NCBI GenBank assembly: GCA_017526525.1
Contig: JAFXRG010000044.1
Coordinates: forward strand, 1-54,119
DNA length: 54,119 nucleotides
Direction of reading: 5' to 3'
DNA from: Clostridia bacterium
GTDB lineage: Bacteria > Bacillota > Clostridia > Christensenellales > Aristaeellaceae
Shown here: positions 16,428 through 26,208 of the stretch, piece after piece
Layout: every line of letters begins with the position of its first letter
How positions within the stretch are numbered: the first letter of the stretch is position 1
The notes under the pieces: generated by a model
What the model was told of the DNA's origin: nothing
The model's database searches: none
Seen by the model: only the letters and a program-made list of their open reading frames with translations
Program-made: the position numbers and the translations under genes

Positions 16428-16442
16428 GGACGGAAGCAGCGA

Positions 16443-16491
16443 ATAAAAAAACGCTATTCCTCCGATTCGGAAAAATAACGTCTTTTTTTCG
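16443..16491 (-). terminator. Terminator between the membrane remnant and the ABC-2 operon
   Basis: On the minus strand CGTTATT pairs with AATAGCG (one G:T), with an inner CCG/CGG, followed by seven T residues. Confidence 0.65.
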
Positions 16492-16765
16492 CTCCGGGTT
16501 TTCCTCCGCCAGCGGGATAAACACATCCGGCAGCGTCCGCGGCAAAAAAGCCGGCCAGCGGGATCCTGGCTGAAAGCACGTAGGGTTTCCGGCTTCGCTG
16601 GCTCAGGTAGGTTGCTTCACAGGCATAGATCACAAAATTGTACAGCAGGCAGAACAGCAGCAGATGATACACACATCGGAGTCCGTAAATGATCCACACC
16701 GGCGTGTCCGGATTTGCCGCAATCAGCCTGTGCAGCAGCAGATCCGCGCAGACGGCCGTAATTTG
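16454..16765 (-). pseudogene. Remnant of a membrane sensor domain (as in membrane GGDEF proteins)
   Basis: An open minus-strand frame without a start codon at its front encodes two amphipathic/hydrophobic helices (ITAVCADLLLHRLIAANP, then YHLLLFCLLYNFVIYACEA) and SQRSRKPY. This pattern resembles the N-terminal membrane domains of clostridial GGDEF proteins. A stop codon (TAA) precedes the frame, and its last 25 codons look unprotein-like. I read it as a truncated fragment left between recQ and the ABC operon. A short functional membrane peptide cannot be excluded. Confidence 0.4.
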
Positions 16766-16827
16766 TTACAAATTTTTTCGGTTTTTTCAAAGCCTCCCGG
16801 AGCGCGATGAAAACGCGGAGAATGCCG

Positions 16828-18876
16828 TCAGATGATCCCAAGCTTCTTCAGGCGGCTCCGGATCGCTCCCTGGGTTCTGCGGTGGATTTCCGATAACTGT
16901 TTGGTGGTTTTTCCTTCGTGGCGTTCCCGGATCAGCTGCCGGTCCTCCTCCTTTGTCCAGGGCTGATAGGCTTCGGTGCTTCCTTTTGCGATCACCTTGT
17001 CTTTAAAGGCCTGGAAACTTCCCGGGTGATCGGATTGCTTGCTTTTTCCGGATTTTTTTGCTTTTCCGCTTTTCGTTGCAGGCGCATAGCGCTCAATAAC
17101 CTGCAAAATCCGGTCCCCGTAACGGTTGGCTTTGAACAGGCCCATCCCGTCCACGGCGGCCAGCTGCTTTTTGGTCCGCGGAAGCGTTCTGCAAAGATCC
17201 CGAAGCGTGCTGTCGGAAAACAGCGCGGACGCCGCGACATATTCGCTGGCGGAAATTTCATACCGAAGCTGCTGCAGCGCCGTAAGCAGGCTCTCATTCC
17301 CGGTATTCTGCCGGGCTTTCATTCTCCGCCGCATTACCACCCTGCGCTTGCTGAAAAGAACCTCCGTCGACTGGCGGTTCAGCTTCAGGCATTCCGTTTC
17401 GTCGCGTTCCAGATACCCCTGGCTTATAACGGCTTCCGTAATATCGCGGATGGCCTCCTCCTCAAGATCGTTCATCAGTCCGAAGGTCGTCAGCTCCGCC
17501 GGAACGATCCCCTCCGGCGCGGGATCCGGAAGCTCCCCGTGCATCAGCGGAACAATGACCTCCTCCGGAAACCGCTGGCCGGTTCTCGCCACGCAGGAAA
17601 GGATCATCTGGGCCTCCATGGTAATATCCTGGTGTTCGCAGTCCGGAACGCAGTTGGAGCAGTTTCCGCAGTTGTCCGGGGCCCTTTCCCCGAAATAGCG
17701 GAGGAGTCCCTGCCGCAGGCACTTCCGGGATTTCGCGTAGAACGTCATCCACTTCAGGCGTTCCTCATCCTTTTCCCGCACCTGCGCCTGTTCCTCCGGT
17801 GTCAGGTCCGGATTTGGTTCCGAATGTTCAATCAGCCAGCGGGCGGTTACCACATCCTGCGGCGCATACAAAAGAATGCAGTCCGCGTCGCATCCGTCCC
17901 GTCCGGCCCGGCCTGCCTCCTGGTAGTAAGCTTCGAGGCTTTTGGGCATGTTGTAATGGATTACATAGGATACGTTCGATTTGTCAATTCCCATGCCGAA
18001 CGCGTTGGTTGCAACCATGATCCGTTTCCGGTCAAACAGAAAATCTTCCTGGTTTTTCCGCCGTTCCTCCGCGTCCAGCCCCGCATGGTACCGTGTCGCC
18101 GGAAACCCTTCCCGCTCAAGCTGGGCGCATACCGCCTCCACGTTTTTGCGCGTGGCGCAGTAAATGATTCCGGACTGGCGAAACCGATCCCGCAGCAGCT
18201 CTGAAAGCGACTTGTCCCGGTCCCGGGGCTGATAGACGGAAAAAGAAAGATTGGGCCGGTCAAATCCGGTGGTGATCATCACGGGATCCTTCAGCCGCAG
18301 ATTGTCCAGGATGTCCTTCCGGACGTTCGGCGTAGCTGTCGCCGTAAAGGCCCCGACAGCAGGGCGCCGGGGCAGGGCGGCAACAAACTCCGGTATTTTC
18401 AGGTAATTGGGGCGAAAATCCTGCCCCCATTGGGAAATGCAGTGCGCTTCATCCACCGCAACCAGCGGGATTTCCATATGCCGGCACATCTCCTGAAAGC
18501 CGGGAGCCTGCAGCCTTTCCGGCGCCACATACAGGATTTTAAAAGCTCCGCCGGCCGCCTGGTATGCGGTTTCCCGGTATTCCGCTTCGTTCATGGCGCT
18601 GTTCAGGAAGGCCACGGGAACTCCCCGGAGCTTCAGTGCCGTCACCTGGTCCTTCATCAGGGAAATCAGGGGGGAAATCACCAGGGAGGTTCCGGGCAGT
18701 ATCATCGCCGGAATCTGGTAACACAGGGATTTCCCGGATCCGGTCGGCATCACGCCGAGCACATCGTTTCCGTTCAGCAGTCCTTCCGCCAGTTCCTGCT
18801 GCCCGGCTCGGAAGGAATGATGTCCGTACACCCGGTTCAGGATCTCCCCGGCCTTTTCCATCTGATTCATCTTCAT
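16828..18876 (-). CDS. recQ: ATP-dependent DNA helicase RecQ
   Basis: A 682-residue RecQ-family 3'-5' helicase acting in recombinational repair. Walker A is MPTGSGKS, the DEAH box is VDEAHCISQWG, and motif VI QEAGRAGRDG is present. The Zn-binding cysteines (KCLRQ, then CGNCSNC) and RQC region follow. An HRDC-type domain comes next (from about 510: TALQQLRYEI and a later VDGMGLFKANRYG). The last 55 residues (WTKEEDRQLI to the end) form a Myb/SANT-like helix-turn-helix extension, beyond the usual RecQ length of about 600. The ATG at 18876 is used. The in-frame ATG at 18870 has GGGG at better spacing and is an alternative. Confidence 0.93.
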   Translation of the reverse strand: MKMNQMEKAGEILNRVYGHHSFRAGQQELAEGLLNGNDVLGVMPTGSGKSLCYQIPAMILPGTSLVISPLISLMKDQVTALKLRGVPVAFLNSAMNEAEYRETAYQAAGGAFKILYVAPERLQAPGFQEMCRHMEIPLVAVDEAHCISQWGQDFRPNYLKIPEFVAALPRRPAVGAFTATATPNVRKDILDNLRLKDPVMITTGFDRPNLSFSVYQPRDRDKSLSELLRDRFRQSGIIYCATRKNVEAVCAQLEREGFPATRYHAGLDAEERRKNQEDFLFDRKRIMVATNAFGMGIDKSNVSYVIHYNMPKSLEAYYQEAGRAGRDGCDADCILLYAPQDVVTARWLIEHSEPNPDLTPEEQAQVREKDEERLKWMTFYAKSRKCLRQGLLRYFGERAPDNCGNCSNCVPDCEHQDITMEAQMILSCVARTGQRFPEEVIVPLMHGELPDPAPEGIVPAELTTFGLMNDLEEEAIRDITEAVISQGYLERDETECLKLNRQSTEVLFSKRRVVMRRRMKARQNTGNESLLTALQQLRYEISASEYVAASALFSDSTLRDLCRTLPRTKKQLAAVDGMGLFKANRYGDRILQVIERYAPATKSGKAKKSGKSKQSDHPGSFQAFKDKVIAKGSTEAYQPWTKEEDRQLIRERHEGKTTKQLSEIHRRTQGAIRSRLKKLGII

Positions 18877-18906
18877 ACCCCGAAATCCGTCATTTTTCTT
18901 GTACCT

Positions 18907-18935
18907 ATCATAACATGCAGGTCATTTCCCGGCAA
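18907..18935 (-). promoter_or_regulatory. recQ promoter
   Basis: TTGCCG and TATGAT are separated by 17 bp on the minus strand. The predicted start site is about 24 nt before the recQ ATG. Confidence 0.65.
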
Positions 18936-19029
18936 GGCATACCAAAAACGGATCTCCCGAAGGGGACCCGCAATTTCCGTTTCAGGGCCTGTCCGCAAAT
19001 CCGGCCGGTTTTTCCCGGAAAAACAGCCG

Positions 19030-19443
19030 TCAGGCCTTCGTATGAAATTCATGGCTGCATCTGGGGCAATGGATTTCCTTTTCGCCGGTTCCCCGATTCA
19101 GCCGCAGCAGCGTCCTGCATTGCGGGCATTTGAAATACTTATACTGTTTCATTCCTTTCAGGCGTCTGAAAAACTGTTTTGTTTTCAGGACAGCATTCCG
19201 GAAAAAGAATGTGAATTTCCGGTTTTCTTCCTGCCTTTTGGTTCTGTTTTTGGAAAAAAAGCGGAAAACAAACACACCGCACAGCCCGTAGCTGATATAA
19301 AACAGCCAGTACAGCCCGGTAAACGCCGAAACCATCTGTACCGCCAGGCTGAGGATCAGCAGCGCCATTCCGAGCTGGTCCGGCCCGTTCCGGACCGACA
19401 TGAACCGGGCAAACCTGAACAGCAGATTCCTGAAAAAAGTCAC
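19030..19443 (-). CDS. Small membrane protein with C-terminal zinc ribbon
   Basis: A 137-residue protein with two adjacent membrane segments (about 25-45 and 46-64), a basic linker and a C-terminal zinc ribbon with CPQC (106-109) and CPRC (126-129). The frame extends upstream, but GTG 19443 with AAGGAAAG 7 nt before it begins a sensible membrane protein, so I start there. Membrane proteins ending in a zinc ribbon are common in Clostridia and mostly uncharacterised. It lies between recQ and tRNA-Ala, all on the minus strand. Confidence 0.75.
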   Translation of the reverse strand: MTFFRNLLFRFARFMSVRNGPDQLGMALLILSLAVQMVSAFTGLYWLFYISYGLCGVFVFRFFSKNRTKRQEENRKFTFFFRNAVLKTKQFFRRLKGMKQYKYFKCPQCRTLLRLNRGTGEKEIHCPRCSHEFHTKA

Positions 19444-19594
19444 GGAGCATCTTTCCTTTCTTAAGCACCCTGCTGCCATACATGATACCTTTTCTCCCGG
19501 CAAAACACAAACCATTTCTTTACCGGCCTGTCCGTGTCCGGCTGCAGTTCTACGTTGCAGTTTCTTTTGAATGTCCTGTTTTTGACACTTGCGC

Positions 19595-19632
19595 AAAAAC
19601 AAAACGCGGAAGTCTTATAACTCAAGACTTCC
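19595..19632 (-). terminator. Terminator of tRNA-Ala
   Basis: GGAAGTCTT (19608-19616) pairs with AAGACTTCC (19624-19632). On the minus strand it is followed by GCGTTTTGTTTTT, directly after the tRNA. Confidence 0.85.
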
Positions 19633-19639
19633 ACGATTG

Positions 19640-19712
19640 TGGAGCATAGGAGATTCGAACTCCTGACCCCAACACTGCCAGTGTTGTGCGCTACCAACTG
19701 CGCTAATGCCCC
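19640..19712 (-). tRNA. tRNA-Ala(GGC)
   Basis: A complete cloverleaf. The anticodon stem CAACA/TGTTG encloses loop CTGGCAG, giving anticodon GGC. The acceptor GGGGCAT/ATGCTCC contains the G3:U70 pair that defines alanine identity, and the discriminator is A. CCA is not encoded (the gene continues CAA), unlike the tRNA-Ser genes at the left edge. Confidence 0.95.
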
Positions 19713-19762
19713 GAACAGATGGTATCTTATCACAACTCAGTTCGTTTGTAAAGCTTTTTTTC

Positions 19763-19791
19763 TTTAAAATTGCACCGGCCTGTGATAAAAT
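19763..19791 (+). promoter_or_regulatory. Promoter of the M32 carboxypeptidase gene
   Basis: TTTAAA and TAAAAT are separated by 17 bp, about 25 nt before the ATG. The -35 box is weak. Confidence 0.5.
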
Positions 19792-19816
19792 GCTTGCAAA
19801 GGGAGTGTGATACCGT

Positions 19817-21316
19817 ATGACATTGCAGCAGGCAATTGAAAAAATGGACGAACTGGAAAAGGCGTTTTACGCGATCAATCATGCCTCGTCCATACTTTAT
19901 GTGGACGGGGATACCGTGGCGCCGAAAAATTCCTGGAAGGGCCGGGGCAAAGCCCTGGGGTATCTCAGTGAGCTGACCTACCGCCTTCTCGTCAACCCGG
20001 AAACCGGCGAGGTGCTGAATACCGTGCTTCAGGGAAAAAACGAAACCGACGAGGTCACCTTCCGCCGGGCGGAAATGCTGAAAAAGGAATATGATGAACT
20101 GCACGTGCTGCCCATGGAGGAATATGTTGCCTTTCAGGAACTGACCAACGAAGCCTCCTCGGTCTGGCATGATGCCAAGGAAAAAAGCGACTGGGCGATG
20201 TTCGCTCCCCTACTGGAGAAGATTGTCGCCTCCCGGCGCCGCTTTGCCGCGCTGAAAGCGCCCGGAAAGCCGGCCTATGACGTGCTGCTGGACCTGTTTG
20301 AAGAAGGCGCTTCCATGGAAATGCTGGATCCTTTTTTCCGGACCCTGCGGGAAGAGCTTTCCCCGGTTATCCGGGAAGTGGCTTCCCGGGAAAAACCGGT
20401 TCCCGCCTTTATGAAAGCCTCCTGGCCCGTGGACCGGCAGCGGATTTTCTCCCAAAAGATCATGGAGCTGGAAGGCATTGATCCCCTGAACTGCACCCTG
20501 GGGGAAACCGAGCATCCCTTTACGGACGGCACCAACAAATGGGACGTGCGGATCACCACCCACTATCATGAGGAGGATCCCTTCTCCAGCCTGTACAGCG
20601 TGATTCATGAGGGCGGCCACGCCTTGTACGAACTGGATGTGCGGGATGACCTGCAGTTTACCTGCCTGTCCGACGGTGTAACCATGGGCATTCATGAAAG
20701 CCAGTCCCGTTTCTATGAAAACATCATCGGCCGCAGCCGTGCCTTCTGCACGCCTCTCCTGAAAATCCTTCGGGAAGTATTCCCGGATCAGGTTCGGGGC
20801 GTCACGGAGGAAGAGCTGTACTCCGCCATCAACCTGTCAAAGCCGTCCCTCATCCGCACCGAAGCGGACGAACTCACCTATTCCCTTCATGTCATGATCC
20901 GCTATGAGCTGGAAAAAGCGCTGATCGCGGGAGACCTTGCCGTAAAGGATATTCCCGGGGAATGGAACCGGCTTTACCGGGAAATCCTGTCGGTTGAAGT
21001 CCCGGATGACCGCCGGGGCTGCCTGCAGGACAGCCATTGGTCCGGCGGCGCCATCGGCTATTTCCCCTCCTACGCGCTGGGCAGCGCCTACGGCGTACAG
21101 ATGCTGCACGAAATGGAAAAGACCGTGGATGTCTGGTCCGCGGTAGCCCGGGGAGATCTCTCTCCCGTCACCACCTGGCTGACGGAGAAAATCCATCAGT
21201 ATGGTTCCCTCCGGAAGCCCCAGGATCTGCTTCCCGCCGCCATGGGCGGTCCGCTGGACGCAAAAGTCTATACGGCCTACCTGAAAAAGAAATTCGGTGA
21301 GCTTTACAGTCTCTGA
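19817..21316 (+). CDS. M32-family metallocarboxypeptidase
   Basis: A 499-residue cytosolic zinc carboxypeptidase (Taq/Pfu type), which removes C-terminal amino acids from peptides with broad specificity. The zinc motif is HEGGH (264-268) with the third ligand in the HESQS block (293-297). IRTEADELTY and the late SGGAIGYFPSYALGSAYG are family hallmarks. Length is typical. A GGGAG ribosome site precedes the ATG. It is a single-gene unit that converges on the DUF4867 operon. Confidence 0.93.
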   Translation: MTLQQAIEKMDELEKAFYAINHASSILYVDGDTVAPKNSWKGRGKALGYLSELTYRLLVNPETGEVLNTVLQGKNETDEVTFRRAEMLKKEYDELHVLPMEEYVAFQELTNEASSVWHDAKEKSDWAMFAPLLEKIVASRRRFAALKAPGKPAYDVLLDLFEEGASMEMLDPFFRTLREELSPVIREVASREKPVPAFMKASWPVDRQRIFSQKIMELEGIDPLNCTLGETEHPFTDGTNKWDVRITTHYHEEDPFSSLYSVIHEGGHALYELDVRDDLQFTCLSDGVTMGIHESQSRFYENIIGRSRAFCTPLLKILREVFPDQVRGVTEEELYSAINLSKPSLIRTEADELTYSLHVMIRYELEKALIAGDLAVKDIPGEWNRLYREILSVEVPDDRRGCLQDSHWSGGAIGYFPSYALGSAYGVQMLHEMEKTVDVWSAVARGDLSPVTTWLTEKIHQYGSLRKPQDLLPAAMGGPLDAKVYTAYLKKKFGELYSL

Positions 21317-21324
21317 CACGCAAA

Positions 21325-21350
21325 CGGGCGCTGCCATCCGGCAGCGCCCG
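21325..21350. terminator. GC-rich hairpin between convergent genes
   Basis: An 11-bp stem CGGGCGCTGCC/GGCAGCGCCCG with loop ATCC lies 8 nt after the carboxypeptidase stop and 16 nt from the DUF4867 stop. It lacks a T tract on both strands and may terminate both transcripts weakly. Confidence 0.55.
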
Positions 21351-21366
21351 CTGACTTTCATGGGAT

Positions 21367-22002
21367 TCAGATCAGATCCGCGATATCCGGGTTTTTGCCC
21401 TTGATGAGCACTTTGGCTCCCTGGGCCGCTTCGGAAGAATCCGCATGAGCCAGCAGCCACTTGTTGGCCGCCCAGAGGATTTCGTCCTCCGCGTTCTTCA
21501 CGGTGATTTCGGGCTTGTCCAGGTTGGTTCCCTTCGGCAGCACGATCACAACCTTGAAGCCCTGTCCCTTCTTTGCGCTGCAGGGAGCGTAATGCAGGGT
21601 GGTGGCGTAAACCTCCACCAGCACGCCGGCGGGGCAGTAATACGCCGCAACCTTTTCCGCGTCAAGTTCACCGTTTACCAGATCCTCCCGCTTGGCCAGC
21701 AGGAGAATGAAATCCTGGGTACCCACGTTCAGTTCGCTGTCCCGGTGATACTCCAGGCAGTTCATCTTTGTGTTGTGGCCGTTGCACCAGCCCAGCTGGA
21801 TGGGCATGCCGCCGTAGGCATTGTTCCGCAGTTCCTTTTCAATGGCCAGGGCCTGCAGCTCCGCCTGCTCCGGCACATAGTCCACGCCGTCCGGGCAGGG
21901 CGTAACCTTGTCCAGGGTCTCCAGCAGTTCCTTCAGGTCGTAGCCTTCCAGGATCTGTCCGTAGTTCCGGAAAGAAGGATCGGTGACGGGTAAAATTTTC
22001 AT
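21367..22002 (-). CDS. DUF4867 family protein
   Basis: A 211-residue soluble protein fitting DUF4867, a family largely confined to Clostridia. Conserved features visible are NNAYGGMPIQLGWCNGHN, LEYHRDSELNVG and YATTLHYAPC. The His/Glu-rich, beta-strand pattern (HRDSELN...LHYAPC) suggests a cupin-like barrel with a metal site, which is inference. GGGAGG lies upstream of the ATG. It is the last gene of the leftward run that includes tgt, 54 nt after it. Confidence 0.8.
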   Translation of the reverse strand: MKILPVTDPSFRNYGQILEGYDLKELLETLDKVTPCPDGVDYVPEQAELQALAIEKELRNNAYGGMPIQLGWCNGHNTKMNCLEYHRDSELNVGTQDFILLLAKREDLVNGELDAEKVAAYYCPAGVLVEVYATTLHYAPCSAKKGQGFKVVIVLPKGTNLDKPEITVKNAEDEILWAANKWLLAHADSSEAAQGAKVLIKGKNPDIADLI

Positions 22003-22056
22003 ATTCGTTTTCCTCCCTTTATCTTCACCCGGGCTCCGCCCGGGCTGTTTCCCTGC

Positions 22057-23199
<1,143 letters not shown>

Positions 23200-23985
23200 T
23201 CACAGCAGCTCATCCGTGCCGATTTCCTTGTATTTGTCAAACTCCTCCAGCTTCTGAACCACATCCGGCTGAATATGGATCTGTTCCGGAGTTCTTTTTT
23301 CTTCGGTGTCCTCCGGCACCATCAGCAGATCCGCATACAGGCTCCAGACGTTGCCCTCCGGCATGCTGTGGAACGTCATTTTTTCATGGGTAATGGGATG
23401 TTCAAAAACCAGCTTGTATCCCCACAGGGCAATCTGCTGCCCCGGTATCCCGCTGCCGTAGCGGTTGTCTCCCCACAGTGGAAGGCCGATATTGCTCATC
23501 TGGGCCCGGATCTGGTGTTTCCGACCCGTTTCCAGCTTGATGCCGCACAGGCTGGTTCCATCCCGGCTTTCAATGCGGCGTCCGTGAAGAATTGCCAGCT
23601 TCCCGCCCTTTTCGTCCGCTTCGCAGACCACTTCCCGGTTGGAAATCGGATCATGAATCAGGTAATCGGTCAGCGTAAACTGCTCCTCCGCTTCCCCCAT
23701 CACCACGCACAGGTATTCCCGTCCCATCCGGTGTTCCCGCATCTGGGCGTCCAGCCGGCCCGCCGCCTTGCTGGTGCGGGCAAAAACCATGAGCCCGCCC
23801 ACCGGCCGGTCCAGCCGGTGCACCAGCCCCAGGTAGACGTTTCCGGGTTTATGGTATTTCTCCCGGATGTACTCCTTCAGCAGGCTCAGCAGATCCGGAT
23901 CCCCGGTCTGGTCCGCCTGGGAAAGCATGTTCGGGGGTTTAATCACCACCAGCACATGATTGTCCTCATAGAGTATGTCAGGCAC
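23200..23985 (-). CDS. RluA-family RNA pseudouridine synthase
   Basis: A 261-residue synthase that isomerises uridine in rRNA or tRNA. The catalytic Asp59 lies in HRLDRPVGGL, and the later LETGRKHQIRAQM and GDNRYG motifs are typical. There is no S4 domain, so it is the short RluA/RluC-like form. The start is GTG at 23985 with GGGAGG upstream, overlapping the end of the methyltransferase gene by 8 nt, which suggests translational coupling. Confidence 0.92.
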   Translation of the reverse strand: MPDILYEDNHVLVVIKPPNMLSQADQTGDPDLLSLLKEYIREKYHKPGNVYLGLVHRLDRPVGGLMVFARTSKAAGRLDAQMREHRMGREYLCVVMGEAEEQFTLTDYLIHDPISNREVVCEADEKGGKLAILHGRRIESRDGTSLCGIKLETGRKHQIRAQMSNIGLPLWGDNRYGSGIPGQQIALWGYKLVFEHPITHEKMTFHSMPEGNVWSLYADLLMVPEDTEEKRTPEQIHIQPDVVQKLEEFDKYKEIGTDELL

Positions 23986-24841
23986 GCTGCCACCTCCCGC
24001 TGGCGCCGCACGGCAGCACGCCGCCCGTGGTAACCGGCAGGCACAGCTCCTCGCTGTCCGCCCGGCCGCCGAAGCGGCGGACCACGCATTTCTCCAGCAT
24101 GTTGTTCAGCACGCTGGCCTGGAATCCGGTGGTATAGCTGTTGATCAGGAAAAACAGCGGTTCCTCGCTCAGCACCTGCGCGCAGGTGTCAATCAGCCCG
24201 TACAGCTCGTTTTCCAGCTTCCAGACCTCCCCGGATGGACCCCGTCCGTAGCTGGGAGGATCCATCAGGATTCCGTCATACCGGTTTCCCCGGCGGATTT
24301 CCCGCTGTACAAACCGCAGGGCATCCTCCACAATCCAGCGGAAGGAGGTTTCCGGCAGTCCGCTGAGCTCCCGGTTTTCCTTGGCCCAGAGCACCATGCC
24401 CTTGGCCGCGTCCACATGGGTCACGTGGGCGCCGGCGGCCGCGCAGGCCAGCGTGGCCCCGCCGGTGTATCCGAAAAGGTTCAGCACCTTCAGGTTCTTC
24501 CGTCCGTCCCGGCGGATCAGGTCGCTCATCCAGATCCAGTTGGCGGCCTGTTCCGGAAACAGGCCGGTATGCTTGAATCCCGTCGGCCGTACGTAGAAGG
24601 AAAGATTTCCGTGGCTCACGGTCCATTTTTCAGGCAGTTTTTCAAGAAATTCCCATTCTCCGCCGCCCCGGTCGCTGCGGTGGTAGTGCGCCTGGGCCCT
24701 GCGCCACAGGGCTTCCTTCCCCTTGGGCCAGATCGTCTGAGGATCCGGCCGGCGCAGGATGATTTCTCCCCAGCGCTCCAGCTTTTCGCCGTCGCCGGTG
24801 TCAATCACTTCATAGTCCTTCCAGCTGTCCGCTAAAAACAT
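23978..24841 (-). CDS. Class I SAM-dependent rRNA methyltransferase (RlmI/RlmK-like)
   Basis: A 287-residue methyltransferase. The SAM-binding motif I is NLFGYTGGATLACA, an acidic HVDAAKG ends strand 2, and motif IV is MDPPSYGRG. These mark the YccW/RlmI-RlmK group of 23S rRNA methyltransferases. The N-terminal PUA domain of RlmI is absent, making this a short variant. The exact target base cannot be told. AAGGAG precedes the ATG. It is followed by a coupled pseudouridine synthase. Confidence 0.88.
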   Translation of the reverse strand: MFLADSWKDYEVIDTGDGEKLERWGEIILRRPDPQTIWPKGKEALWRRAQAHYHRSDRGGGEWEFLEKLPEKWTVSHGNLSFYVRPTGFKHTGLFPEQAANWIWMSDLIRRDGRKNLKVLNLFGYTGGATLACAAAGAHVTHVDAAKGMVLWAKENRELSGLPETSFRWIVEDALRFVQREIRRGNRYDGILMDPPSYGRGPSGEVWKLENELYGLIDTCAQVLSEEPLFFLINSYTTGFQASVLNNMLEKCVVRRFGGRADSEELCLPVTTGGVLPCGASGRWQRA

Positions 24842-24888
24842 TCCCGGATCTCCTTCTGTCAGATGACTGTCATTTCAGCGGCTGCGAT

Positions 24889-26208
24889 TCAGCCGTCCGT
24901 TTCCTCCCCGCCGCCGGGAAAAAGCATATCCTCATGCAGCCGGATCAGGGCTTCCACCACGTCCATACAGTACAGCCGGTCCAGGCCGCCCAGGGCCGGA
25001 TCCGTCTCCACATATTCCCGCAAGGCCCCGGAGTCTCCCTCCGCGGCGCGGGCTGCCAGGCGGTTGGCTTCGTCCACTTCCCGCAGCACCTCCGCCAGCG
25101 CTTCCGGCACCGTGACGCCGGAAGGCTGCTCCGTTCCGTTCTTCAGCCGCAGCGGCGTTTCAATCACCGCGTTCTCCGGCAGCTGGGGCATCTCCCGGCC
25201 GTTGCGCCGGGTAACCGCGGGAATCACCGCCGTTTCCTTCCGCAGCACCGCAAGGGCCAGCTGCATAGGCCGGATCGGCGGCGCCTTGCTCAGCAGCAGC
25301 AGCTGGGCCATGGCGCCTTCCCGCGCCTCCGCCCCCTGCTCCCGCACGGTGTTCATATAAAGAATGCGTTCTTTCCGCTTCTCCACGCTCTCGCCGAACT
25401 CCGGCTTTTCCTCCGGAATAAAATCCGGCTGGGCCGGCAAAAACTCCGCATGATCCGTCACGTCCCCGGCGGGAATCGAGTCCCACCAACCGAGCCAGCG
25501 CCGGCTCAGGCTGCCCAGCTCGTTCTTTTCCGCCGCCTTTTTCAGCTTCGGCAGCAGGTCCGCTTTTCCGTCCCGGATTTCCGTCAGGAAAGCAAAGCCC
25601 GGCAGGCCGGCGGTGGAAACCGTCAGCCGCTCCGGCGGAATCTGCAGCCGTTTTGCGTAGGTTTCCGCCCCGTTGGCGCCTTTCATGGGCGTGCGTCCCA
25701 GTCCCAGGCACCGGTAGCCCCGGTCCAGGAAAACCGCTGTGGTCCGGGCCATGGGCTGCCCAAGATTGATCACCAGTGCCTCCGGGCAGTATTCATCCAT
25801 GCTGTCGCACAGGCTGAGAATGGCTTTCCCGGCCCGCAGGGCATGCATCAGCCCGCCGATGCCGCCGTTCACCCGGGCCTGGTCCGTCAGTCCGGGATCC
25901 TCCTCCCGGTCGCTGCCCAGCGCGTTCCGGTCCATAAAGAACCGGCTGGCTGCCTGGGGATCTCCCGCGTAAATCACGCAGTCCGCACCCTTCAGCGCCT
26001 CTTCCCGGTCACCGGTCACAGTCAGCTTTCCGCCGATCCCGGCATGCCGGATCACGGCGTCCCCGTATCCCTGAAGCACCTCCCGCATCGCCGGGTTGCC
26101 TTCCTCCACGGTGATTTCCGCGTCCGGTTCCTTCCCTGCAAAAAGCAGGTCAGCGAAAAGGGCGGGCAGGAGCGTGGGTACGTCCTGCCCGATCATCGCG
26201 ATTCTCAT
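24889..26208 (-). CDS. Divergent GH4-like (NAD-dependent glycosidase family) protein
   Basis: A 439-residue protein with the overall order of family 4 glycosidases: an N-terminal Rossmann strand (MRIAMIGQD), a substrate-loop equivalent (VINLGQP), and a C-terminal block resembling IPAVTRRNG...LPENAVIETP and the usual helical tail. Hallmarks are altered. The GxGS nucleotide turn reads GQDVP. The metal-ligand Cys region reads LGLGRTPMKGA with no Cys. The GxNH metal His region reads AGLPGFAFL with no His. It may therefore not be a canonical Mn/NAD glycosidase. I start at ATG 26208, which overlaps the ileS stop (ATGA), rather than the longer frame inside ileS. Confidence 0.65.
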   Translation of the reverse strand: MRIAMIGQDVPTLLPALFADLLFAGKEPDAEITVEEGNPAMREVLQGYGDAVIRHAGIGGKLTVTGDREEALKGADCVIYAGDPQAASRFFMDRNALGSDREEDPGLTDQARVNGGIGGLMHALRAGKAILSLCDSMDEYCPEALVINLGQPMARTTAVFLDRGYRCLGLGRTPMKGANGAETYAKRLQIPPERLTVSTAGLPGFAFLTEIRDGKADLLPKLKKAAEKNELGSLSRRWLGWWDSIPAGDVTDHAEFLPAQPDFIPEEKPEFGESVEKRKERILYMNTVREQGAEAREGAMAQLLLLSKAPPIRPMQLALAVLRKETAVIPAVTRRNGREMPQLPENAVIETPLRLKNGTEQPSGVTVPEALAEVLREVDEANRLAARAAEGDSGALREYVETDPALGGLDRLYCMDVVEALIRLHEDMLFPGGGEETDG

